A stretch of DNA of 64,000 nt. Origin: Lachancea kluyveri NRRL Y-12651 (taxonomy: Eukaryota > Ascomycota > Saccharomycetes > Saccharomycetales > Saccharomycetaceae). This document shows, in pieces, positions 49,905-60,800 of this stretch. The position numbers and the translations under genes were made by a program. Numbering within the stretch: the first letter of the stretch is position 1; every line of letters begins with the position of its first letter. The notes under the pieces were generated by a model, which saw only the letters and a program-made list of their open reading frames with translations, made no database searches and had not been told where the DNA came from. Where the stretch lies: positions 868,001-932,000 of the forward strand of contig CM000688.1 of assembly GCA_000149225.2 (NCBI GenBank). Reading direction: 5' to 3'.

Positions 49905-52405
49905 CTAGGCTGGGAATTGAAGTAACAGATCTAATTCCTGGTCATTGAATAGTAAGGATAACTTGTCTGTGTCAGTTTCTATGTGGTTGTTATTGGAGTT
50001 TTGGTCATGATGTAAGGGCGATGCAAGGGACATAATTGCTGGTGGAGCGGTGACTGGGGCTGAAAATGGAGCATACATGTTGGTGGGTAGAGGTGAAGTT
50101 TGCAGCGGTCCAGAAAAGAAGTTTGTCTGTTGAAAATGGGTATTTGGCGGCGTCATGGGGTGAGAACCAGCATCACGTGGTTGTTGTTGTAGTTGTTGTT
50201 GCTGTGGGTGCTGCATCATTGGAGGTGGTGCTGGAGGCGGCGCTGGTAGTGGTTGTGGTGGACGCTGATACTTAGAGGACGCCTGTATTTGTGCGGTAGA
50301 TGGTGAAGTCGTTGTGCTAGATGATGGGATTCCCTGTAGCTGTGCCTGCTGATATGCCGTTGCTGATGTCGGCGACGAGTTTATATTCTGCATTGGGATC
50401 CCTTGCAGCTGAGGTAATGGTAGTTGGAAAAACCCTTTCTCGATTTTTTTGACATCGGTACTAACCAGTTCCATGGAATCCTTCATTTTTCTAAAATTGT
50501 TCTTGCCCCAATCAAACTGCCTTGCCCTATCTTTATTTCCAGAGACAAACTTGTACATCTCCTGGACTTTCAATACCATGCCCAACCAATTTTTGGTCAC
50601 CGGGCAACTATCCTCCTTGAGCTGTAAGAAACTCAGCATTTTGTTGTAACAGGTTTGTAAGTTGTTCAAGGAATTAGCATCGTTCACATATTTGTAGTGA
50701 TCGGGATCCATCCAATAAAATTGAGTACCGTAGTTTGCATGTATAGCACATACAAAAGCGGTAAAGGCATAGAAAGGCGTGCACATAACGGCGTTTTTGG
50801 ATTCTGTACCTTCGGGCCGCGTTAACTCGTGTTCCATCAAAGTGTTCAAAATTTCGCCTAGTTTCCTGGTACTCCCAAAGCAGGCCCTGGCAGAGTCTTT
50901 CCAGTATGTTTCTGTGGGAGGAGATGGTAGCAAAGGTGGCTCTGTAGGACCAACATGTTTGTCTGTTTCGTACGGTAAAAAGGGGAAAAATTCACGGTTG
51001 AGGAAAATGACTGATAGATAGTACAGGCAGTTGATTGTAGATATCAAAGTAATTTTCTTTACGGAAAAACTTGAAGAGTAATATTTTTCCCGCGACCACT
51101 TCCACTCTTCTGGTAGCAGACTCCACCATTCTTCTAGCTCTTCGGTGATCTTCCCTATTATTGACTCGGGATCCCAAGGGCACTGTGTTGGAAATGCCGC
51201 TCTCCCACCCTTCATCATGTAACGGTGGATGTCTCCCCATATCGAATATATCTTGATGAAAACGCATAGGTCCCGGTCTATTACGGTGGCTGGAAACTTG
51301 GTGAAATAGCGTATGTAGTTTTCGGTGGTGACCCTGTGTTCGTACCTCTTGGCATGTTGTGGCAGTTCAAAGTCGTTCATTGGTGATTCCATGGCACTTT
51401 TGATAAAATCGCGGTCACTCTTGGGTAAAGTCATGTTTTCATACTCGGATACAATAAAACAACGGTTTTCACCAGTCGAGATGATCCTATCAAGACAAAA
51501 TGCACACCAAAAAGTCCGCACTTTCAACTCTTGTAAAAAAGGGGAGTATTTTGCCCTTGACTGGAAATGCTCATCGAATTCCAAAGCTTGGATCATCCTG
51601 ACAGCAGAACCGTGTAGCATCCAAGCTGCGTAGTATTCGTTATGACCCCATTTCACAATGCTCAGCAGTAGTAAAGCTTGGGCGACTTCTAAATCTGGTC
51701 TGAGCAAAAAAGTATAGTCGTTGAATATAGCTTCCAGGGCAAGTTTTTCATAAACGTAATTTTGAACCAGGAAAGACTGTGAGCCTAGCCATTGGTCAGT
51801 GGGAGATTGCGCTCCTCCGACCTTGAATGGCGTGAAAAAGGCAGCATGGGCCATGATGGCAGTCAGCAGTACGGGGTTGAATTGCTCCAAGGCCTGATCG
51901 ATGGTAGGCATGTAAAAAAAGTTGAGCTCGGGGAAACAAGAAGAAATACGTTCAATAGCAACTCTGATCACCTGTCGAGGCAGTTGAGGGGCTAACTCGT
52001 AAACAGAACTCTGAGAAGAAATGTGTACGTTGTTCTTCAAAGACTGGATACGCAACTTTGGATCAATCGTCGGTCTTATACCAGCAGTGAAGATAGCATC
52101 CATAGGTGGTGCAATAGGAGAAGACTCTCTGTATGAACCTTTTGGTTTTTTGACGTTTCCCTGAGACGGACCATTTGAGTCTGCCTTCTTCTTGCTTTTG
52201 ACAACTGGGTAGGACAGGACACATTCATGGGCTAATCCCTTGTTGATACAGTAAGAACAAGGAGGTTGGTTCTTATGGACACATTTAATCTTGTGTTTTC
52301 TACATCTGGCACAGGCCTATAGTAATTTAAAGATTGACGTTAGTAGATATTACACGGAACGTTAAAAGAGAAGACACAGTATAGCCATACCAATACTTTC
52401 CGCAT
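49905..52405 (-). CDS. Zn2Cys6 fungal transcription factor, 15-nt first exon
   Basis: The gene joins exon 1 (52391-52405, ATGCGGAAAGTATTG, MRKVL) to exon 2 (49905-52316) for an 808-residue protein. Donor GTATGG, perfect TACTAAC branch (52339-52345), acceptor ATAG; both exons are in phase 0. Splicing restores a full zinc cluster with cysteines at 7, 10, 17, 25, 28 and 37 (ACARCRKHKIKC...). A fungal-specific transcription factor domain covers about 130-450 and the tail is rich in Gln, Pro and Ser. I do not recognise an S. cerevisiae orthologue between RPA43 and RPA190, where this gene sits. The first ATG of the uninterrupted frame (52103) would miss the zinc cluster. It probably binds CGG-containing sites; targets are unknown. 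Confidence 0.85.
52317..52390 (-). other. Spliceosomal intron of the zinc-cluster gene
   Basis: 74 nt with GTATGG donor, TACTAAC branch site and ATAG acceptor on the minus strand. It splits the DNA-binding domain from its five-codon first exon. Confidence 0.85.
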
Positions 52406-53426
52406 AGTGACTTGCAGAGTTGTTTGTATAATACAGTTATTTTTTTCTCTCGCTTCTAGTCAGCTTAGGGTCAAGTATGTATGGAAAGAAGAGAAGATCC
52501 TTGAGAGTATATCCAAGGTGCGATATGCAAGGCTGCCTTCCAACGCAAAACGCGGATTCGTGCGTCGGGTGCTTTTTTTTTCTTTTTGCAGCGCTGAGAG
52601 CTTTTTTTGTTGTTTTTTTTTTGCTTAGAACAGATTATTCGTATACGGTTACTTCCGTCACGTGCGCGAATATTATGTTGGCTGCTGGAGACCTGTTACC
52701 TATCAGCTGGCTTGTGACTCGTAGTTAAGGCAGTGGCGTAGTCCTGTGATACTTTAAACTTCCGTGTAAAGTTTGTTTTTGTCACATTTGAGGTTTCTGT
52801 AACCGGCGTCATGCGCATTGCGCACTGTCGGTTGCTGGTGGTGATTGGCAGAAGAGTCGTGTTCGCAACATGGATTTGGTTGTAGCAACATACACCGGTC
52901 AAATTAGCCAGCGTAGTCTTGCAGTTTTGTTGCTGTTGTTTTTTTTTTTGTTTCGGCTACATGACAGTTAATGACTACGCCTACTAGTTTCACGATACTC
53001 TGGTCGATTGTCAATGAGACTGTGGGTCTCTTGTAATATCGCGGGCAAGATCGACCCGTAGGTGGCAAAAAACGTTCTGGCATGGATTTCTAGGTTTGAT
53101 TTTGAATTGGGATTGCAAAGCTTTATGATCGAGCCGTGGACTTGTGTCGTCGCTGTTCTGTTCTCTTTTTTTTTTAAACACCTTGATGCTTTTCTCTAAG
53201 AAAGTCGAAAAAGCAAGGTGGCCCACGATCCTCCTGGATTTTGTACAGTAGTATACTGTGCAGTTGAAGGTTACGGTTGGAGTTTTTCCCCTGGGATTGT
53301 TCCCTCGGTAGCTGTCCCTGCAGCGTGTATTCGAATGCAAATGTGGATGTAGGTGACAGATTTTTTTGCGTAGGTTACTGTGTGTCGGGCGCGTTCTTTT
53401 CGAGTGGGAAGGGATGTCATTTTCCA

Positions 53427-53460
53427 AGCATCCAGAAACTCTGGATGCTCAGCTTTTTTT
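53427..53460 (+). terminator. Hairpin plus T7 run inside the desert
   Basis: AGCATCCAG and CTGGATGCT form a perfect 9-bp stem with a 5-nt loop, and a run of seven T (53454-53460) begins 5 nt later. The shape would suit the 3' end of an RNA polymerase III transcript on the + strand, but no A or B box was found upstream. Function unproven. Confidence 0.4.
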
Positions 53461-55735
53461 GCTTTTTGAATTAGTCTTTAAACCTTCTCTGGTTTCTTAG
53501 ATCGGTTTGATTGTGCTTCCAACTTGTGATCAATAACGCTTCTCTTTCCACCTCAATGATGAACCGAAACACGGTCGCTTGGTTCCTGTATCAAATGTTG
53601 CTATTTGGGGTTATGAGGCCAGAATTTGGTAAGGAATCCTCTGTCACCTTACTGAGTTCGAATTTGCCATGCGGTGGACAGCCTCTTGTTTTCTTACTAG
53701 AGCTAATAAATGTTCTATTTTTCAATTTTTTTTTGAGAACGGTTACTCTTCATTAGCACAAGTTAATGTCGTCAACCCAGGTTGTCGAGTAGTGTCTGCC
53801 TTTGCACATTGAATGCTCACATTTGATTAGTATTGACAAGCACTTTATTCAGTTCTCCTGCTGACAACGCTAAATTCAAAAGAGTGGAATTAATCAAAAA
53901 AGAAAAATGAGGCTCTCTATCGATATCTTAACGGTTTAAGGCAAAAATCCTGTTTACCAGGCCGTTACTTTGTCATTTCACGAACACATTTTTCTTTTGT
54001 TTTGCCTTGTCTTTCTTTCCCTGGCCGGTGGCTTCAAGAATGAACAAATCAAAACGTCTAGTCATTCATCCCTTGTGGAACGGTGAGTATCGCTTTGATC
54101 ATTTTGTTTCAATTTTAAAACTATTTGCCAGTTTTCAAGCTTCATCTGTTTTTTTTCTTGTTTTTTCATTCTTGTTAATGAACGTACAATTCTTTTTCTG
54201 GATGCTTCCTGACATGTTCCGAAACTCAATGAAGCCGATCTAACTAATGCTACACTTCAAACATATTGGTTTCCTTGCTCGAAAATCCTCTTGGGAATTC
54301 AGAGTGCAACTTCCATGTTCGTGTGCTTTACCGGGGTTGGTAAGCTAGTATCTAAATGATGGAGCTTCAATCGGGCCTCTGTCAGAGATAAATCGGAACT
54401 TGCTTAGTGTTCATTGTATTCAGGGTAATTGAACAGAATCGAGTTATGTGCGTCTAAATCGTCGGGAAATTATGGGATTGTATATACGATCAGGAGTACG
54501 TCTTGTTTAGACAAATAAGCGTGTCTTTAAGTGTTCTTGGGATGGTACTTACTGTAGAGTACCTATCTGTTTGGTTCGACCCGAAGGTTTCGAGAAATGG
54601 ACCGATTTTTAACAGTCCAACGGAATTCGAGATACGACGGAATTTTTCACCAGTCAACAGAGTATTCTCAGATCCTTCTAAACTGTAAACCAGGAGGTCT
54701 TGGAGTACTGGCTACTTTTCTTCGTGGCTATAACATGGAGCATCAATCTACACTTTTTGTTCACCTCTTTTCTGCTTTAGGCAAATTTTATCTTCAAAGA
54801 GCCATACCCATCAATTCCCAGAAGAAGAGATATGTGATCGAAATACATCATGCCAGGTTTTCCAGGCACTAGCAAACCTTGTGGACATAATCGGAATTCT
54901 CTTTTTGGAAAAAGAAGTACCTCCAAAACAGAACGCTTCTGTAGGTTAGTTGAAATAGACCCAAAAACCCTATAAATGAACACGCAAAACGTTGAAAAAA
55001 AAAAAAAAAAAAAGAACTTATTGCCTCGAATTGAGAATTTGGAGGGTTTCATACTGTTTCAACTTCATCCTTCGCATAATGCGTAAAGGATGGATTAATT
55101 TCGTTGCATTTATTCCGGTCTTTTGTTATCCTCTTTTTTCCTATATGGTTTTTCCCTCACCAAGTTCCTTTGCGCCAATATTGTTAAAAAGTACCAAGCA
55201 ATGAGAGTTAGATCATGAAATTGCCACTAGCAATTTTCATGTGCAGTATTCGCTGTCTTATAATGCCTGTTTTTTTGTTTTTTTTCAACTCAAGAGTCGA
55301 CCCAACTATTGAAGGACAAATTTGTTCATAACATGGAAAAGCCTAAAGCCAGTTTATCTTAATATTTCAAAACGAGAAACCGGTTTATATTTTAGCGATT
55401 AGCCAGAGAAGGACTTGGCACAAGCTGAAATGTTACTGTTTTTCCGCCAGATGGTGAAGTGGGTCAGTAAGCTGATTCCATTTTCCGTAAACTACTTGAG
55501 CAACGTTAGTCTTTCCTGACTCAGAACTCTGACCTTATCTATAGGCACGGATATTTTATCCAGAGTGCTTATTTCTATTTTGAGATTTAAACTCTTTTCA
55601 TAAAGAGCCTAATATTCCTACGTTTCAGTGACACTTTTCCTTGACAAGCCTGACAAAACCCGTACAACAGAGATGCTTCAACCGGAAAACCTAAAGGCTA
55701 TGTTATGGCAAACCAAGGCTCAAAGTTGATGAATG

Positions 55736-55765
<30 letters not shown>
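55736..55765. repeat. Homopolymer A30
   Basis: Thirty consecutive A, the longest homopolymer in the window. True length may differ from the assembled one. Confidence 0.8.
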
Positions 55766-55766
<1 letters not shown>

Positions 55767-55918
55767 ATCCGAATTGTTGGCAATTAGCGCGCTCTGCTTT
55801 AGTTTTGTATCTTTCAAGCGTACACTGGAGAGATACATTTGCTTTGAAGTACCAGAGTCAACGGTTTGGTAAAACAGGTGCTCGAGGTTTTTTTTTGCCT
55901 TCGTTTTTTCTTTTTTTT

Positions 55919-55934
55919 ATGCGATAAATCGCAT
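55919..55934. repeat. ATGCGAT palindrome
   Basis: ATGCGAT and ATCGCAT flank two A, preceded by T8. No function assigned. Confidence 0.4.
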
Positions 55935-56743
55935 TAATAAAAGTATACGTTATCATATTTCGGTTATCAATTGTCTTTGGTATCTCAATATGGACGATTG
56001 CTTACCCAGGTTATGTATTCCGTGCAATTTTATGCCGTGGCTAGCAAATTTTTGTAGCCTAATATGCACGATATGCATGCAACCGGTAATCTGTTGCTAT
56101 TGATGTTGCCTCAGTCTCACAAAAGGCTCTGTAACTGAGGTTCTGAGTTGGAATTAATCAGCCGTTACGCCTAAAAACTGCTTCGGGCAGTTCAAGTATT
56201 TTTCAAGAGTACTGTATGTGTATGGACTCACATATCCATGTGAATACGATTTCTTGGACTCAAGTGCTACTACTTTTGCAGAAATATTTCTGGATACAAG
56301 ATCCAATGTGTCTTTCTAAACTTGTTGGAAGTTGAGTTCAAACTTTTACTGGACATTCATACCCCTTGTTTCACAGCATAGAATATAGGATGTCTGGGAA
56401 GCTTATTGCAACCGAATGATATGCTCCAAATCAACATGGCAATGCGTGTCGCATCGTCGCCGGCGCTAAGACAGGATATGTTATAATACATGCATATCTC
56501 GAAGCATTTGAAAAAACGTCGAATCTACAGACTTCTTATTTTAGTCAATATGCACTTATTCGACTCCTTATTTCATTTTACAAAAGCACAGGTTCTGTTT
56601 CATTTGTACTATTTCCTTGCAATACAATGGTGAACCCGGCCAAAGATCGAGAGCAAATTTCTTGCCAGCAAGCATCAGAGGATGACTTTCCTATTCTGTA
56701 TTGATTACTATTTTCTTTCTTCTCAAAACAAGTTACTTATTAT

Positions 56744-56815
56744 TCCGATATAGTGTAACGGCTATCACATCACGCTTTCACCGTGGAGACCGGGGTTCGA
56801 CTCCCCGTATCGGAG
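56744..56815 (+). tRNA. tRNA-Glu (anticodon TTC)
   Basis: The 72-nt gene begins TCCGATATAGTGTAACGG and ends CCCCGTATCGGAG; the acceptor stem TCCGATA/TATCGGA pairs fully, the A box (TAGTGTAACGG) and B box (GGTTCGACTCC) are present, and the anticodon TTC is at 56777-56779. No intron. A T6 run at 56822-56827 provides the polymerase III terminator. The sequence is essentially that of S. cerevisiae tE(UUC). It stands alone at the edge of the gene desert. Confidence 0.97.
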
Positions 56816-57249
56816 TGTTTATTTTTTGCTGCTATTACGTTAAAATAGATAGGTTGAAGAATCAACTGGGCACGAGTATATATATATGGCTTACGGGAAA
56901 CGCTGGTGGTGTCCAATTTGCTGGACTAGACGAGCCCTCAAGATGTACCTCCAAAAATCCGGTAATCAGTGAGCAAGTTTCATCCTGTTCCCTTAGTTGG
57001 CCTGGTGTCGGGTGTGGAAGTAAGCTATGAATATAAGCCTAAACCTTAGTCGTACTGATTTGTTTTTTCTTTTGTAATCAAAACTCGAAAAATTTCGGAC
57101 GCTGCAATGCTGCAACGATCTTTCTGTTGCAGTCATCGCTGAATGAATCACTTATGTGGCCCATCAATTATAGTTTACTAAATAAACATTCTTTTATAGT
57201 ACTTACTTACGTATACATATAAGATTGTTTGTAAGAGTCCGGGAGACAC
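56816..57249. other. Spacer tRNA-Glu to small ORF
   Basis: 434 bp. A TG-rich telomere-like string TGGTGTCGGGTGTGG lies at 57003-57017. No gene seen. Confidence 0.4.
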
Positions 57250-57441
57250 TTATTTCTTGTCAATCTCATTTTTAGCACCGTTCTCGAGCTTGCCGCCTTG
57301 ATTGGATCCCAAAATACTAGCGGCAATACCACCGATCTGACCCAACCCAGCTTTGTTGGCCAACTCGGAACCGGCCACAGCACCGGCAATGGTGCCAGCT
57401 AGGTTACCTTTGTCATGAGAGGAAGCATTCTTATCTGGCAT
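57250..57441 (-). CDS. Small Gly/Ala-rich protein, 63 residues
   Basis: The short frame reads MPDKNASSHDKGNLAGTIAGAVAGSELANK and continues GQIGGIAASILGSNQGGKLEN. The middle (about 13-50) has small residues spaced in the GxxxG/AxxxG manner (AGTIAGAVAGSELANKAG), as in glycine-zipper proteins; the ends are polar and charged. I do not know an S. cerevisiae counterpart. Good ATG, compositional order and position 447 bp from RPA190 in a divergent layout support a real gene; there is no homology proof. Confidence 0.6.
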   Translation of the reverse strand: MPDKNASSHDKGNLAGTIAGAVAGSELANKAGLGQIGGIAASILGSNQGGKLENGAKNEIDKK

Positions 57442-57888
57442 TGTTTAATAAGCAAATATCTTGTGGTTTCGAAGTATACAATTTTTTTTTATTTGTTGTA
57501 CACTATCTGCATCGAGCTACAGTAATTCTCCTAATTTGTACCCTTATCTTATACATATTTATATAAATCTTATTCCTCGAGTCATATGGGCCCCAGACAT
57601 TATCCATTATTTGCGCCAAAACGCCAAATCTGTCATTTGCTCATTTGCTCTCCGTCGTAATAACGACTATTGCATGTTTTCGTATAACACTATGTCAGAA
57701 ATGTCCTCCCTTTTTTTTTTTCTTTTTTTTTAATTTCTCAGAAAAATTTTTCAAATGAATCTCATCTCATCTCATCGATACCTCACTACTCGGTTTCAAC
57801 TTCAATACCCTAAAGAAACATCTCGATCCTTTGTGGTTTTTTTGGTTTACTCTGAAAGAAAACATCTGTTTTACTACTACTTTACGCA
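57442..57888. promoter_or_regulatory. Divergent promoter, small ORF / RPA190
   Basis: 447 bp. The RPA190 side holds RRPE and PAC elements; T-rich tracts (57710-57731) lie between. Confidence 0.5.
57741..57777 (+). promoter_or_regulatory. RRPE + PAC elements of RPA190
   Basis: GAAAAATTTTTC (57741-57752) is a palindromic RRPE and CTCATCTCATCTCATCG (57761-57777) a triple PAC core in reverse orientation, ending 111 bp before the ATG. Spacing and triple repetition mirror the MAK16 promoter. Confidence 0.75.
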
Positions 57889-60800
57889 ATGGATATTTCA
57901 AAGCCTATTGGCTCTGAAATCATCTCTGTGGATTTCAGCGTTTTGACTGCTCAAGAAATCCGTAAGTTGTCCGCCAAGCAGATCACAAACCCAACTGTTC
58001 TAGACAACTTGGGTCACCCTATTTCAGGTGGTCTTTACGATCTATCTTTAGGTGCTTTTCTACGTAACTTGTGTGCAACTTGTGGTTTGGATGAAAAATT
58101 CTGTCCAGGTCATCAAGGTCATATTGAATTGCCTGTTCCATGTTACAATCCACTATTTTTTAACCAGTTGTACATCTACTTGAGAAGTTCATGTCTTTAT
58201 TGTCATCATTTTCGTTTGAAGACATCTGAAGTTCATCGCTACGCTTGTAAATTGAAATTGTTGCAATATGGTCTAATTGATGAAGCTTACAGATTAGATG
58301 ATATCAGCATCGGTGCTTTTGAAATTGAGGATGATGAAGCCGAAGAAGAAGGTAGGCCATCCAAATTTAACTCTGCTGCTGCCTTGAAGGAATTAGAGTT
58401 GAAGCGTAGAGAATACGTTGACGTCTGTATCGCTAAGGCTATCTCTGAAGGTAAAACTACTGAACACGGTACCTTCACTGCCACCGTCAATGATGAAAGA
58501 AAAGCATTGGTTCATGACTTCCACAAGAAGTTGTTGTCCAGACCAAAATGTGACAACTGTGGTATGTTTTCCCCAAAATTTAGAAAGGATGGATTTACCA
58601 AAATTTTCGAAACAGCATTGACTGAGAAACAACTTACAAATAACAGAGTTAAGGGATTAATTCGCCAAGACATGATTAAGAAGCAACAACAAGCTAGAAA
58701 ATTGGGCGGTGAGTCAACTTCTGATGAAATGGAGGTCGATGAGGATTTCGGATCTGGCAGGACTCCATCTGCTAGACCTAAAACTGGCTCCACCTACATT
58801 TTGTCTACAGAAGTCAGAAACATTTTAAGGGTTGTTTTCAAGAAAGAGCAAGAAGTATTGCAATACGTTATGAACTCTAGACCAAACTTGAAGAAGAAGT
58901 TGGTCAAGGCCGACATGTTTTTCATGGAAGTTGTCGTCGTTCCACCAACCAGATTCCGTCTTCCATCCAAATTGGGTGATGAAGTTCATGAAAACACTCA
59001 AAACCAGCTTTTGTCAAAGATTTTGACCACTTCTTTGTTGATTAGAGATTTGAACGATGAAATGTCCAAGTTGCAAAAGGATAAGGTTTCTGTTGATGAC
59101 AGAAAGGTTATCTTTAACAGGTTAATGAACGCGTTTGTCACTATCCAAAATGATGTCAATGCCTTTATCGACGTCACTAAGGCTCAGGGCAACACCGGTG
59201 GTAAAGTTCCTATCCCAGGTGTCAAGCAGGCTTTGGAAAAGAAAGAGGGTTTATTCAGAAAACACATGATGGGTAAGCGTGTTAACTATGCAGCTCGTTC
59301 AGTTATTTCACCAGATCCAAACATTGAAACTAACGAGATTGGTGTTCCCCCTGTCTTTGCAACAAAGCTAACTTATCCGGAACCTGTTACCGCCTATAAC
59401 ATCGCTGAGTTGCGTCAAGCTGTGATTAACGGCCCTGACAAATGGCCAGGTGCAACCCAAATTCAAAACGAAGACGGCTCTTTGGTGTCTTTGATTGGTA
59501 TGACTTTAGAGCAGCGTAAAGCCTTGGCCAACCAATTGATGACTCCATCTACTCACAACTCTACCCATATTTTGAACAAGAAGGTTTATCGTCATATTAA
59601 AAATAGGGACATAGTTATCATGAATCGTCAACCAACATTGCATAAGGCTTCTATGATGGGTCATAAAGTTAGAGTTTTGCCCGGTGAGAAAACTTTGCGT
59701 TTACACTACGCCAATACTGGTGCTTATAACGCTGATTTTGATGGTGATGAAATGAACATGCATTTCCCTCAAAATGAAAATGCTAGAGCAGAAGCCTTTA
59801 ATTTGGCAAACACCGACTCCCAATATTTAACTCCAACTTCCGGTTCACCAGTTAGAGGTTTGATTCAAGATCACATTTCTGCTGGTGTTTGGCTGACGAG
59901 TAAGGACAGCTTCTTTACCAGAGAACAGTACCAACAATACATCTACGGTTGTATCCGTCCAGAAGATGGACATGCCACTAGAAATAAGATTGTTACCGTT
60001 CCACCAGCTGTAGTTAAGCCAGTTCCTTTATGGACTGGTAAGCAAATCATTACCACTGTTTTATTGAATTCTACGCCTCCTGAAATGCCAGGTATCAACT
60101 TAATTTCTAAGAACAAGATTAAGAATGAGTACTGGGGTGAAGGTTCCAATGAAAGTGAAGTCATCTTTAAAAACGGTGAACTGTTATGTGGTATCTTGGA
60201 TAAATCTCAATACGGTGCCTCCAAATTTGGTATTGTGCACTCTTTGCACGAAGTTTATGGTCCAGATATTGCCGGTAAAGTGTTGTCTGTCTTGGGTAGA
60301 TTATTTACCAACTACATTACCGCCACTGCATTTACTTGTGGTATGGATGATTTGCGTTTGACTGAAGAGGGTAACAAATGGAGAACCGAAATTTTGAAGA
60401 CTTCTGTAGATATTGGTCGTGCTGCTGCTGCCGAAGTTACCAATTTAGAAGGCGATGTCAAGGCAGACGATCCAGAACTATTGAAACGTCTAGAAGAAAT
60501 TTTACGTGATGATAACAAGCTAGGTATCTTGGATGCTGTCACTTCCTCCAAAGTTAACGTCATCACCTCTCAAGTCGTTTCTAAATGTGTTCCAGACGGT
60601 ACTATGAAAAAATTTCCTTACAATTCTATGCAAGCCATGGCTCTATCTGGTGCAAAGGGTTCCAATGTTAACGTTTCCCAAATTATGTGTCTGTTAGGTC
60701 AGCAAGCCCTAGAAGGTAGACGAGTTCCGGTTATGGTCAGTGGTAAAACGTTGCCATCTTTCAAGCCATTTGAAACTGATGCTAGAGCAGGTGGTTACAT

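Larger units (their letters stand above)
52406..56743. other. 4.3-kb gene desert upstream of the zinc-cluster gene
   Basis: No frame exceeds about 140 codons and none shows a known motif, biased codons or a recognisable domain. A GTCACGTG site (52657-52664) lies in the zinc-cluster promoter. The rest has T-rich tracts, an A30 run (55736-55765), a hairpin followed by T7 (53427-53460) and a second palindrome (55919-55934). I looked for U1, U2, U3, U5, SRP, RNase P/MRP and telomerase RNA signatures and for LTRs and recognised none. Such length is unusual in a yeast whose other spacers here are 50-600 bp. Confidence 0.6.

Noticed and set aside
53011-53427. 138-codon minus-strand frame in the desert
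   Set aside because: Longest desert frame, but its composition is unstructured, the first codon is not supported by any promoter or homology, and it overlaps the hairpin; not reported as a gene.
54041-54085. Possible first exon MNKSKRLVIHPLWN followed by GTGAGT in the desert
   Set aside because: No TACTAAC branch site and no downstream frame with any recognisable content.
56321-56435. TGTTGG...CAACA pair in the desert, looking like LTR ends
   Set aside because: Only about 115 bp apart, no matching target-site duplication and no primer-binding or polypurine site; likely chance.
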